Source: Gammaproteobacteria bacterium
GTDB lineage: Bacteria; Pseudomonadota; Gammaproteobacteria; Pseudomonadales; Pseudohongiellaceae
Length of the DNA: 34,616 nt
Assembly: GCA_026710425.1 (NCBI GenBank)
Contig: JAPORB010000209.1
Location: forward strand, 1-34,616
Direction: 5' to 3'
Under the pieces are notes generated by a model. The model was given only the letters and a program-made list of their open reading frames with translations. It had not been told where the DNA came from and ran no database searches. The translations under genes and the position numbers were made by a program. Each line of letters opens with the position of its first letter. Position 1 is the first letter of the stretch. Below are positions 9,401 to 19,000 of the stretch, one piece after another.

Positions 9401-10621
9401 ATGCCAAGTCATTGGATTAAAAGAACTTTTGAGCCAATCTTCAGTAAGCCAGCCAAACATTTGCGCTTGTTTCCTGTATGGTTACTACTCGGTCCAAGGC
9501 AGTCGGGCAAAAGCTCGCTCCTGCACCGTTGCAGCACTGGTCACACACATGTAGATCTTGATGACCTGAGTATCAGGGAGCGCGCAAACCGGGATCCGTT
9601 GCTGTTTATGAGAAATTTAACGCCACCATTCACTATCGACGAGATTCAGTATGCACCGCATCTGCTGAGCCCAATAAAGCAGCTTGTGGACTCGGGAAGC
9701 CTCACACCTGGTGCCATACGGTTAACGGGATAGCAAAATTTCCGGGTGATGCAGGGGGTAAGCGAGAAACTCGCAGGTCGGATCGCTATTCTGAATCTGC
9801 TTGGACTCTCATTTGCAGAAAAAGGTTGGGCGCACACAGCTTCGCCACAAAAGTACTTCGAGTGTTTGCTGGAAACAGGATTTCCAAAACTGCATGGCGT
9901 GAGGGATCAAGCGACTCGGGATTTGTATTTGTCGTCATATCTCCAAACCTATATCGAACGCGATATCCGAGAGCTTTCCAGAATCGGGAAACGCAGAGAA
10001 TTTGAGATTTTCGTCAAGGTTTGCGCGCTTCGAACTGGGCAGATAATTAACCTTTCTGATCTTGGGCGCGATGCGGGGGTGTCCTCCGCAACAGTGCGGG
10101 ACTGGCTGAGTCTGCTTGAAGACGGGTTCCTGATCAAATTGGTGCACCCCTACTACAGCAACCGTACCAGAAGAATGATCAAAAGCCCTAAACTCTATTT
10201 TCTTGATGCTGGTCTTGCCGCGTGGCTTGGCGGGTGGCGTAGTATCGATGAGACCCGACTTGGGCCAATGGGTGGTTTCATTTTCGAGACTCAAATTTTG
10301 TCTGAGATTGTGAAAAGCTTACGCCACAGAGCACTTGAAATGAGCGTATATTTCTGGCGCACAAGGGATGGTCAGGAGATTGATTTTCTTGTCGAATTCG
10401 ATGGTCGAGTGTTCCCGATTGAGGTCAAGATGGGCTCGCCACACACTTCAACATTACCAAGCCTTGAAAAGATTGCGGAGCGGAATTGGGAACGAGGACA
10501 AGTGGTTTCGCTGACCGCTGAAACATCACCAGTGGACCTGACCCATGAATGGGAACTCTGTGCGCCTCATCAGCTGAATTTCATGTTAAAACCACAGAAT
10601 TCTGATCTTTTGATTAGTTAA
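9401..10621 (+). pseudogene. AAA ATPase with DUF4143 domain, interrupted by an in-frame amber codon
   Basis: Two track ORFs (9401-9733 and 9746-10621) lie in the same frame and join into one protein of about 406 residues, the usual size for this family. The N-terminal ATPase has Walker A GPRQSGKSS near residue 31 and Walker B FTIDEIQ. The second part has the expected SEKLAGRIAIL motif, a winged-helix-like region (DLGRDAGVSSATVRDWLSLLEDGFLI) and a C-terminal DUF4143 nuclease-like core (FWRTRDGQEIDFLVEF...IEVK). At 9731-9733 a TAG stands where family members have Ser in LTGSQNF. Everything on both sides is in frame and conserved, so this looks like a recent nonsense mutation or a sequencing error rather than old decay. 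The family's role is poorly known; it occurs in many bacteria as a mobile, patchily distributed gene. Confidence 0.85.
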
Positions 10622-11052
10622 TGAGTGAAAGTTAAAATTTCTCCCAATCCAGAAATCAGACTAAAACCAAGACATTAATGGGATTTTGTAGCTCGGGATT
10701 CATGCAGCTGATTGGCATGGAGCGGGCTCGGACTATCCTCAGGGTCTTATTTCTTCTGGAGAATGGACAGGAATAGTCGGACCCGGGTGACTGCCAGGAT
10801 TCTGTAAGTGGAATGGCTGACAATTGCCTTTCCTCCTGACCCAAACGCTCACCTTAATCCAGCAGCAAGACCTTGAGCTTCTCCTTAAACTCATGATCAT
10901 CTCAGCCAACAAAACATTTTCCCCGATCACTCCCAAGTCTATTTAGATACTGTTCTTAAGCTAAATTGGATGGTTATACATTAACAATTTTGTCGGGGTT
11001 CCCGTATGGAGATAGGAGCTAGCAGACACAGTTTTATACTTTTCTTGCTTAT
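10622..11052. other. Intergenic stretch, no supported gene
   Basis: Several short open frames on the minus strand (62-65 residues) overlap in different frames and show no motif I recognise. No ribosome site or terminator stands out. Given the pseudogenes on both sides, this is probably decayed sequence. Confidence 0.4.
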
Positions 11053-11430
11053 TTATAAGCTTTGAGGCGTTGATAACGGTAGAAAATCGGGTTGCCCCGC
11101 TACTCCGTACAGACTCCGGATGTGTGCGATACGCGCCCGCTTGCCAAGTGAGGTGAAGATACTCTACATTCCCTGGCCAACGTCTTCGCACACGGCCAGT
11201 GCATCTTCGACGTTCACATACAGATATCGGTACTCATAACTGGCATTGAGCAGGTCTGCCGGTGCCAAAAGCACCGAGGTCTTGCAGGTTTACCGCGGCG
11301 CATGCTGCACAAAGTATTTCTATTTCCGAATCAGATTCAGGAAATTATCTACATCCACCATCCGATCCAGTGGCGGAATGCAGTAATGTTTCTCAACCTT
11401 TACAGATCCTGCTGTGTTAAAAAAGCACAT
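11053..11430 (-). pseudogene. Relic of an AAA ATPase gene (N-terminal part only)
   Basis: This is not in the ORF track. From an ATG at 11430 the minus strand reads MCFFNTAGSVKVEKHYCIPPLDR…FLNLIRK*KYFVQHAPR*TCKTSVLL…LNASYEYRYLYVNVEDALAVCEDVGQGM*S, all in one frame with three stops before a final one at 11053. The string strongly resembles the N-terminus of a widespread family of AAA ATPases (typically NTAGP…HYCIPPL, KYFVLHAPRQTGKTT, YRCLYVNVE). The Walker A Gln and Gly are lost (QTGKT became stop-T-C-K-T). Only about 125 codons remain, so the gene is truncated as well as peppered with stops. The family assignment rests on remembered family patterns, not a search. Confidence 0.75.
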
Positions 11431-11593
11431 GGTATAAATATATCCTGAATTGTCCGATGAAGCATTTTTTCTGCATATGGTGAGAGACATCACCAATGCT
11501 CAAAGTGCTATTGAACCAATCTAGCGTCTTTGAATCGAAATGTCATAGCCACGCCCTTCCTTCATAACTTTCGCTATACAGGAATCAAAATAT

Positions 11594-12439
11594 TTACATA
11601 TTGTCATTTGAAAGACTTGGTACTTCGTCGATGACAAAGATGTCTTCCGCATAAGTCTCGCCAATTTCAAAGTCTGTCCAGATTGCCTCATTCGCCATAA
11701 TGCCATTATAGAACAAGCGCACCCGGCCAGCCTGTTGCCAACTGCTCCCCGGCTTCGAAAAATAATCAGAATACCTTCGCTCATGCCAGCCGCGCGGTGT
11801 ATCAAACCCAACATAGAGAATTTGCAGCGAGTCTTGTTCAAATCCGAACAGAGTCTCACCGCCATCAGGATCACTCAGTTCAATCATAAAGGCAGGTTTG
11901 CCATCAATGGTGCGGTTTGCTCTTCTCATCTGCGTCCAGCCTTCATCCAATGCATTGCGGATAGCACCATATCCAAAATTGTTGCTCCACATGGCATTGG
12001 CAGACTGATTTTCCATACGACCATTCATATCGTAAGTCACCTGTCCATCATAGCTGATCAGCATAGCCAACTCCTGCCCTTGCCAGGCTTCAATACGCAC
12101 TTTGCCAGTAGCGGTATGGGCATCACTTTTCTCATCCGTAAAAACCCGCCACATGGCGTATTTGTCCCAGATGCTGATGCCACCATCCTGGCCATAAATT
12201 GTATTATGACCCGACAAGAACAGGGTTCCGGGATTGACAAAGATCTCACCGCCCGCCGCTGCATGCGCCATCTCAATAATCTGGCGGCCAGTCAGATCAG
12301 ACCGATACTGCATCGCATTTTCTGATTGTATTGTGGATTCCGCATCAGCAGGTATTTCACCTTGAGTAACGTTTTCCTCAAGGTCTTGGCACGCAGTAAT
12401 GAACATCGAACATGAAAAACATAGCACCTGAAGTTTCAT
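11594..12439 (-). CDS. Lipoprotein of unknown function
   Basis: A 281-residue protein. The N-terminus MKLQVLCFSCSMFITAC is a short signal peptide with lipobox ITAC, so cleavage and lipidation at Cys17 are likely. Residue +2 is Gln, which in Gammaproteobacteria favours the outer membrane. The mature part is soluble, with many beta-like alternating stretches (GTLFLSGHNTIYG, KVRIEAWQGQELAMLISYDGQVTYDMNGR), which might adopt a lipoprotein-carrier-like barrel. I do not recognise the family. A textbook ribosome site GGAGG lies 7 bases before the ATG. It is divergent from the hydrolase gene across a 480-bp gap. Confidence 0.85.
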   Translation of the reverse strand: MKLQVLCFSCSMFITACQDLEENVTQGEIPADAESTIQSENAMQYRSDLTGRQIIEMAHAAAGGEIFVNPGTLFLSGHNTIYGQDGGISIWDKYAMWRVFTDEKSDAHTATGKVRIEAWQGQELAMLISYDGQVTYDMNGRMENQSANAMWSNNFGYGAIRNALDEGWTQMRRANRTIDGKPAFMIELSDPDGGETLFGFEQDSLQILYVGFDTPRGWHERRYSDYFSKPGSSWQQAGRVRLFYNGIMANEAIWTDFEIGETYAEDIFVIDEVPSLSNDNM

Positions 12440-12919
12440 AAATTAACCTCCATAACAAAGTTTCTTCTTGGTATCGGCCTCATTTTCATTTCTTAGGCTC
12501 TACCCAAGTTAAGCCTAAGGTAACAAGTGAATATTTTATTGCAAACCTGATTGGTCATACTAACCTGCGATGGCAAATTATAGATAATTTACCAATCAGA
12601 TAAGAGTCCAAAAAACTTTATACTTGGCCAATCTTCTCAACATTGATTGGACCAAGCTGCAATATACCAAGGACTGAATATTCGAGATCTTTACGCGGAA
12701 TGTGATTGTTAAAAAGCTTGTATGCTAGATAGACAAGTGAAGGTTAATATCACAACAAGTAAGATTGACGAACCCCATTCAACTCATCTCATCTATGCGA
12801 GAGGCATGGACCTTGCCACAGATCCTGACTAAAGAATACTCTGGCTCAGTTCAGGTATCTGAAGAATACTTGGAAGCAAGACAGTTCTGGTGATAATTGA
12901 CAAAACAGGAACAGAATTG
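12440..12919. other. Divergent intergenic region with an imperfect hairpin
   Basis: Lies between the lipoprotein and hydrolase starts and should hold both promoters. The clearest structure is CTTGGCCAATC … GATTGGACCAAG at 12623-12656, an 11-bp stem with a single-base bulge and no T-run after it. I see no coding stretch. Confidence 0.4.
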
Positions 12920-13726
12920 ATGGTACACAGAGCCTACCTGGATGGCACATTCGGACAAATTCACTATCGCATTGCAGACTTTGAAAATGAAGCTGCTAAG
13001 CCGCCACTGATTTGTCTGCATCAAAGCCCCAAATGCGGGCTAGAATTTGAAAACTTCATGCTTGCGGCATGTCGTGACCGCATCGTCATTGCCCCGGACT
13101 ATCCGGGTTACGGCATGTCGGATCCAGCACCCTCAGAGGCCGCGACAACCATTCCAATGTATGCTCAAGAGATGTGGCGGGTTGCAGACAAATTAGGACT
13201 GACAAAGGTGGACCTGTTCGGCAATCATACGGGAGCGAAAGTCGCTGCTGAAATGGCTATGACGGCAAATGGTCGAGTTCATGCAATTGTAATGATCTCG
13301 GCCGCCATTCTCACCGATGATGAGCGAGAGAAATTCAAGGATATGTTCACTGCGATCCCGCTTGATGAGGCACATACCCGTTTCAGAACCTGTTGGAAGC
13401 GAATCCAGGAACGCTGCGGTCCCGGCCAAACTTTGGAGATGATGGACCGCTCAATTTATATGAATATGATGGGCGGTGAAGCCTATGAATGGGGGCATGC
13501 AGCTGCCTTTGCATGGGGAAAGTCCTTTGAAGAGGCTTTGACCACACTGCCACAGCGCATCACCATCCTAAATCCTCAAGATGATCTTACTCAATCTACC
13601 CGGCGTGCCACTTCGCTTCTGCACAATGGTGAGGTAATTGAATGTCCTGACTGGGGATATGGCTTTATGGATGTTTTCCCCAAGGACACCGCAAATCTGG
13701 TACTCAATAAGTTGGATGCTGACTAG
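12920..13726 (+). CDS. Alpha/beta hydrolase fold protein with atypical active-site motifs
   Basis: The fold is recognisable from the strand and oxyanion region PPLICLHQSPKCGLEF, the DYPGYGMSDP stretch and the nucleophile-elbow position LFGNHTGAKVAAEMA. The elbow reads G-N-H-T-G, with His where most family members have Ser, Asp or Cys. The acid region NPQDDL is present. The usual C-terminal His appears as Tyr in DWGYGFMDVFP. The protein may therefore be a non-canonical hydrolase or a non-catalytic member; substrate unknown. The track start is GTG at 12890. I prefer the ATG at 12920, which has AGGA 9 bases upstream and fits the family start (MVHRAYLDGTFGQIHYR). Confidence 0.85.
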   Translation: MVHRAYLDGTFGQIHYRIADFENEAAKPPLICLHQSPKCGLEFENFMLAACRDRIVIAPDYPGYGMSDPAPSEAATTIPMYAQEMWRVADKLGLTKVDLFGNHTGAKVAAEMAMTANGRVHAIVMISAAILTDDEREKFKDMFTAIPLDEAHTRFRTCWKRIQERCGPGQTLEMMDRSIYMNMMGGEAYEWGHAAAFAWGKSFEEALTTLPQRITILNPQDDLTQSTRRATSLLHNGEVIECPDWGYGFMDVFPKDTANLVLNKLDAD

Positions 13727-14208
13727 AAATTGCAGGTTTTACCGCACTGTGGTGCAATAATCGATCCCATTAGACCTACCTCAATCATTGCGTCCCCAGG
13801 AACATAATCCACATGAAAAATTCCATTTGGAGAGGCTGGCATGGTTAGCCTACATTTCCAGCCCCGGATCCAATACCAGGGCAATTGAATATGGTAATTG
13901 AGTTAACTCCAGATTCATTAAAGCCAGTGTAAACTCCGAAAAAACGGTGGAGAAAAACATCTTCAACTCAAGATATTTAGCGATACGCCGCTCACAAAGG
14001 AAGGCTGATACCAAAGACTGAAGAGTTTTGTGCCTGCTGGTCGTACTGGAGGTAACAGAACCATCCGGCTTATTTGACAATCCATCCCTTGACCGCTCTC
14101 GGCAACTGTGCCATGCTGAAGATGAAAGAGTCAAAATAAGATTTGAGTTCAGGGGACGCTATATCCCTTGGAAGCAAAGCAGGAATCATTATCAGCTTGG
14201 AGTCTGAT
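13727..14208. other. Intergenic stretch, possible gene relic
   Basis: No supported gene. The minus strand has open frames of 63 and 94 residues that overlap and do not continue each other. The second ends CERRIAKYLELKMFFSTVFSEF…DPGLEM, vaguely like the C-terminus of a cytochrome P450, but this is too weak to call. Confidence 0.35.
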
Positions 14209-14229
14209 ATGGAGGCCCTGAACGCATGA
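14209..14229 (+). promoter_or_regulatory. Possible 6-codon leader ORF overlapping the next start
   Basis: ATG GAG GCC CTG AAC GCA TGA is preceded by GGAG at 6 bases, and its stop overlaps the next gene's start in ATGA. The GGAGG used by the next gene lies inside it. It could couple translation, but a string this short can arise by chance. Confidence 0.25.
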
Positions 14230-14504
14230 GTAGCGGTAAAAAAACCGACCAGACCAGCCATGCAGACCGCCTAGCGGCAGAGTCTAATATCTCCATTGAT
14301 CAAAAACTGATCGAAGAAGGCACCGCACAACTCAATAATGAAATTGAGGTGCTGGAAACTTGGCTAAGCGAGTTGGATGGCTCCGATGACAGCAATCCGG
14401 AGTTGGTAGCAACGCGAAAATCCTACAGTGACATGCTTCAGAGTCGCAAGGAAATGCTTAGCACACTCGCCAAACAAAGCAGACTACGTGCTGTCGCTGA
14501 CTGA
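14226..14504 (+). CDS. Small uncharacterised protein, predicted helical
   Basis: A 92-residue, acidic, soluble protein without membrane segments. From about residue 20 to 85 it looks like a helical hairpin rich in Leu, Glu, Lys and Arg (IDQKLIEEGTAQLNNEIEVLETWLSEL…SYSDMLQSRKEMLSTLAKQ), which could form a coiled coil. A strong GGAGG lies 10 bases before the ATG, which supports expression. It is followed 99 bp later by the dUTPase gene on the same strand, so they may share a transcript. I do not recognise the family. Confidence 0.7.
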   Translation: MSSGKKTDQTSHADRLAAESNISIDQKLIEEGTAQLNNEIEVLETWLSELDGSDDSNPELVATRKSYSDMLQSRKEMLSTLAKQSRLRAVAD

Positions 14505-14603
14505 TAGAACCCACCCCCAGCCTCCTATCCACTATATTTCGCTATTACAGTTGCTGGGAACTCCCTACCTTGTTGTGGCTCTAGACCTGAACCTGATCAA
14601 GCC

Positions 14604-15263
14604 ATGTTGTCGCGTGAACAAACTGCTACTATGTTGTTATTACAAGGCAACATGAATGCAAAAGTTGATCCCAACTGGGTACATGCCCGATACCCTTATC
14701 TCCGAGCCGTCGCCATTGAGGGTGCAGAGGCCATGGATCAGCATGGCTGGAAATGGTGGAAAAAACAGCAAAAGGATCTTCCTCAATTACAGCTGGAACT
14801 TATTGATATATGGCACTTTATTCTTTCCGAGGTGCTTTTGCGCAGCCTTGATCAAAATATTGATCCCCAACAGATGCTGGATACCGCATTGCAGCAAGCT
14901 GAGACACAAAACACTGTTGAGCTTGACGGTAAGACCTATGTACTTGATTCACTTGAGTTATTGGGGAAGCTGGAGCTGCTGATAGCCCTGTCGGTGGTAC
15001 GGCGGATTGAACTCTCGGTGTTTGCCGTCATTATGCAGGACTGTAAGATGGACTGGACAGAATTATTTAGACAATATGTTGGCAAAAATGTGCTGAATAT
15101 GTTCCGCCAAGACCGAGGATATAAAGATGGCAGCTACCAAAAGCACTGGCAGGGTCGGGAAGACAATGAGCATCTGGTGGATATTATCCACCGTCTTGAT
15201 GCCGATAGCCCAACATTCTCAGAGGCGGTATACGCCGAACTGGCGGAAATCTATCCAGATTAG
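14604..15263 (+). CDS. Dimeric all-alpha dUTP diphosphatase (dUTPase_2 family)
   Basis: The protein hydrolyses dUTP to dUMP and pyrophosphate, keeping uracil out of DNA and supplying dTMP synthesis. The 219 residues carry the all-alpha NTP-pyrophosphatase signature: [16 protein letters not shown] near residue 52 and [12 protein letters not shown] near 76, whose acidic residues bind Mg. A further [19 protein letters not shown] region near 170 fits substrate binding. The N-terminus [25 protein letters not shown] matches the family, which supports the ATG at 14604 despite a weak ribosome site. It is convergent with nfuA, and the ends overlap by 4 nt. Confidence 0.88.
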   Translation: MLSREQTATMLLLQGNMNAKVDPNWVHARYPYLRAVAIEGAEAMDQHGWKWWKKQQKDLPQLQLELIDIWHFILSEVLLRSLDQNIDPQQMLDTALQQAETQNTVELDGKTYVLDSLELLGKLELLIALSVVRRIELSVFAVIMQDCKMDWTELFRQYVGKNVLNMFRQDRGYKDGSYQKHWQGREDNEHLVDIIHRLDADSPTFSEAVYAELAEIYPD

Positions 15264-15841
15264 CGGTAGTAAGCGTTTTCTGTATTGCTGTGGTCAGTAA
15301 TATCCCGCACTTCAGTGAGCTGTGGAATCTGTTGCAACAGCGTTTTTTCTACCCCGTTCTTTAGTGTGACATCCACCATACCGCATCCCTGACAGCCTCC
15401 GCCAAAGCGCAATACTGCCACACTGTCCTGGAAAATCTCCTCCAACGTTACCATGCCACCGTGAGCAGCCAGACCCGGGTTTATCTCGTTATACAGCACA
15501 TAATTAACCCGATCTTCAAGCGGACTGTCCCCATTAATTTTTGGCATGCGTGAATTCGGAGCTTTAATGGTTAATTGTCCCCCCATGGAATCCTTCTGAA
15601 AATCGACCACCGCCTCTTCCAGAAAAGGTATACTTGGCTTGTCAACATAGGCATTGAAGCCCTCGTATTTCTGTACCTCATCGTCCGGTTTTTCTTCGCC
15701 TGGCCGACAAAAAGAAATACAGGTCTCAGCACGGGGCGTTCCCGCATCCAGGATAAAGACGCGTACTGCAATACCTTCCACGTTTTGCTTTGCCAGTAAA
15801 TCAACCAGATATTCCTGTGCAGATTCGGTGATGCTGACCAT
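15260..15841 (-). CDS. nfuA: Fe-S cluster biogenesis protein NfuA
   Basis: NfuA is a cytosolic carrier that receives [4Fe-4S] clusters and delivers them to apo-enzymes, especially under stress. The 193 residues comprise a degenerate A-type domain (1 to about 95, [19 protein letters not shown]) and a C-terminal Nfu domain. The latter has the CxxC in [16 protein letters not shown] near residue 148 that holds the cluster between two subunits. The length equals the E. coli protein (191). It is transcribed away from metH, with which it shares a 245-bp intergenic region, and its end overlaps the dUTPase end. Confidence 0.95.
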   Translation of the reverse strand: MVSITESAQEYLVDLLAKQNVEGIAVRVFILDAGTPRAETCISFCRPGEEKPDDEVQKYEGFNAYVDKPSIPFLEEAVVDFQKDSMGGQLTIKAPNSRMPKINGDSPLEDRVNYVLYNEINPGLAAHGGMVTLEEIFQDSVAVLRFGGGCQGCGMVDVTLKNGVEKTLLQQIPQLTEVRDITDHSNTENAYYR

Positions 15842-16086
15842 GATGTCCCTCGTTTACAGTTCTTATGGGTACTAACTTAGATAATTATATCGGATAGAAG
15901 GCGAATTAGGAATACCTGAGTAAAATACTCAATTATTTTACCCTCTGCAGGTGCGAGATTCGCAAGTCCAGGAAAGTTGCTGAGCAGCCAAACACCTAAT
16001 CTGCGACTTACAAAACATCAAATGGACCACTCTGGTATCAAGGATTTCCGCAAACAACATCAGGCTCAGTCGCAATACCAAAAATT
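15842..16086 (+). promoter_or_regulatory. nfuA/metH divergent region with possibly structured leader
   Basis: It holds both promoters. On the metH side, nested complementary pieces occur: a GAGTA-AAA-TACTC hairpin near 15918, GCAGGTG near 15947 against CACCT…CTGC near 16000, and AAGTC against GACTT. I looked for a cobalamin or SAM riboswitch core and did not find one. No ribosome site precedes the metH ATG. Confidence 0.3.
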
Positions 16087-19000
16087 ATGACAATGAAGAG
16101 ACCACTTAGCACAAAAGCCCTAAAGGATGCACTTGCCGAGCGCATTCTGGTCATTGATGGTGCCATGGGGACCATGATCCAGTCCCACAAGCTTGCCGAA
16201 GCCGATTTCAGAGGTTCTCGATTCACCACCCACCCCAGTGATCTGGCAGGAAACAGCGATATTTTGTCGCTTACCCAACCTGACCTTATCAAAGGCATCC
16301 ATAGTGCCTATTTGCAGGCGGGTGCGGATATAATTGAGACAAATACCTTCTCGGCAACCCGAGCAGCACAATCTGACTATGGACTAGAGGATATTACCCA
16401 AGAACTCAACCATGCTGCCACCCGTCTGGCACGTGAGGCCTGCGATGAGTGCATGGCGGATAGTCCAGAACATCCAAGATTTGTGGCCGGAGTACTGGGC
16501 CCCACCAACCGTAGTGCCTCCATTTCCCCCGACGTCAACGACCCTGGCTTTCGCAACATCACTTTCGATGACCTGGTTGATGACTACTCCATTTCCACAC
16601 TTGGCCTTGTGGAAGGTGGGGCCGACATTATTCTGATTGAAACCTCCTTCGATACCCTTAATGCCAAGGCTGCGATTTTTGCGGTGCATCGCTGCTTTGA
16701 AGAGCTTGACCATGAGCTGCCATTAATTATTTCCGGCACCATAACCGATGCCAGCGGTCGGACTCTATCTGGTCAAACTGTTGAAGCATTCTGGAACTCC
16801 GTGTCTCATGGCAAAGCATTGGCTGTTGGCTTCAACTGCGCTCTGGGTGCGGAACAGCTGCGACCGCATATTGAGGAATTGTCGGCACTGGCACCAACCC
16901 TGATATCTACCCACCCCAATGCAGGCTTGCCCAATGAGTTCGGCGACTATGACCAAACTCCAGAGGTCATGGCCGAGCTTCTCGGTGAATTCGCTAGCAA
17001 AGGATTCGTCAACATAATTGGCGGCTGCTGCGGTACCACACCAGCACACACAAAGGCTCTGGTAACAGCAGTAAAGCATGTGGCTCCACGCCCAATACCT
17101 GACCTTGCCCCCGCCTGTCGTCTCAGTGGGCTGGAAGCATTCAAAATTGATGGTGATTCTCTATTCGTCAATGTTGGCGAGCGAACCAATGTCACTGGTT
17201 CTGCGCGCTTTGCCCGCCTGATCCGGGAAGAAGCTTTCGATGAGGCACTGGAAGTCGCCCGCCAGCAAGTAGAAGCAGGTGCCCAGATCATCGACATCAA
17301 CATGGATGAAGGAATGCTTGATTCGAAGCAAGCCATGGTCAAATTTTTGCACCTGCTCGCGGCGGAACCGGATATCTCGCGAGTGCCATTGATGGTTGAC
17401 TCATCCAAATGGGACATTATTGAGGCTGGGCTTAAATGCACCCAAGGCAAGACAGTGGTGAACTCCATCAGCCTTAAGGAAGGGGAAAGCGATTTCCTTG
17501 CCAAAGCACGATTGTGCCAGAAGTATGGGGCCGCCGTGATAGTAATGGCTTTTGATGAGCAGGGTCAGGCCGATTCAGTAACTCGCAAGAATGAAATCTG
17601 CCAGCGCAGCTATGATCTACTCATAAATAAACTCAACTTTCCGGCCTCAGACATTATTTTCGACCCCAACGTCTTTGCCGTAGCCACAGGCATTGAGGAA
17701 CACAACAATTATGCTGTTGATTTCATCGAATGCTGCCGGTTTATCAAGGCAAACCTGCCGGGGGCCCTAATCTCTGGCGGTATTTCCAATGTGTCGTTTT
17801 CCTTCCGTGGCAACAACACTGTAAGGGAAGCCATACACTCAGTCTTCCTGTATCACGCCATCAAGGCTGGCCTTAGCATGGGAATAGTCAATGCAGGACA
17901 GTTAGCCGTATATGACGACATTCCTGATGAACTAAAGCAGGCAGTGGAAGATGTGATACTGAATCGTCATAGCGGGGCCACGGAAAAATTGATGGAGATA
18001 GCGCAATCCTTCAGTGGCAACTCTGTCAACAGCACTAGCGAAGATTTAAGCTGGCGAGAATCTCAAGTCAGCACACGCCTCAGCCACGCATTGGTAAATG
18101 GCATCAGTAAATATGTGGAAGAAGATACCGAAGAAGCCCGGCAGCAAGTCAGTAAACCCATCGAAGTAATTGAGGGTCCGTTAATGCAGGGTATGGGAAC
18201 TGTGGGTGATCTTTTTGGTGCCGGCAAAATGTTTCTGCCACAAGTGGTTAAAAGTGCTCGCGTAATGAAGCAGGCGGTAGCCTATCTGCTACCCTACATT
18301 GAGGAGGAAAAAACAGGAGAAAAGCTTAGCAGCAAGGGCAGGATCTTGCTGGCAACAGTAAAGGGTGATGTTCATGACATCGGCAAGAACATCGTTGGTG
18401 TGGTGCTAGGTTGCAATAACTATGAGGTCATTGATCTTGGAGTGATGGTACCGGCAGATAAGATCCTGCAGGTGGCCAGAGAAGAAAAAGTTGACATCAT
18501 TGGCCTGAGTGGTCTCATCACCCCCTCTCTGGATGAAATGGTGCATGTGGCAAAGGAAATGCAGCGACTGAACTTCAATATCCCGTTGTTGATTGGTGGT
18601 GCCACCACATCCAAAGCTCATACGGCTGTTAAAATTGAGCAAAACTATAGCAACGACACCACAGTGTATGTACCTGATGCATCGCGCTCGGTCACGGTTG
18701 TCAGTGAACTGCTTAATGCTGATAAAAAAACCGGGTTTTGTGAGGCCATCAGGCAGGAATACGCCACCATTCGCAAGCGGTCTGCCAATCGTAGCAACAG
18801 GCGTGAACTGATTGACTATGCCACTGCCAACAGCAATGCACTAACCATTAATTTTGACATGCAGCCGCCTTCAGCTCCAACTTTCACAGGCTGCCGGGTT
18901 TTTGAGAACTATGATCTTGAAATTCTCAGGGATTTTATCGACTGGACACCGTTTTTCATCACCTGGTCTCTGGCCGGGAAGTATCCGGCAATATTGAGCG

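Noticed and set aside
10656-10936. Insertion-sequence transposase remnant
   Set aside because: Faint likeness to an IS66 N-terminus in one frame, but no consistent motif and no terminal inverted repeats or target duplications were found.
13850-14134. Minus-strand ORF ending like a cytochrome P450 C-terminus
   Set aside because: The match is short, spacing around the would-be heme cysteine is wrong, and no other P450 motifs appear upstream.
15842-16086. Cobalamin riboswitch upstream of metH
   Set aside because: The conserved B12-box and core sequences are missing, although some bases near 15950-15975 look vaguely similar.
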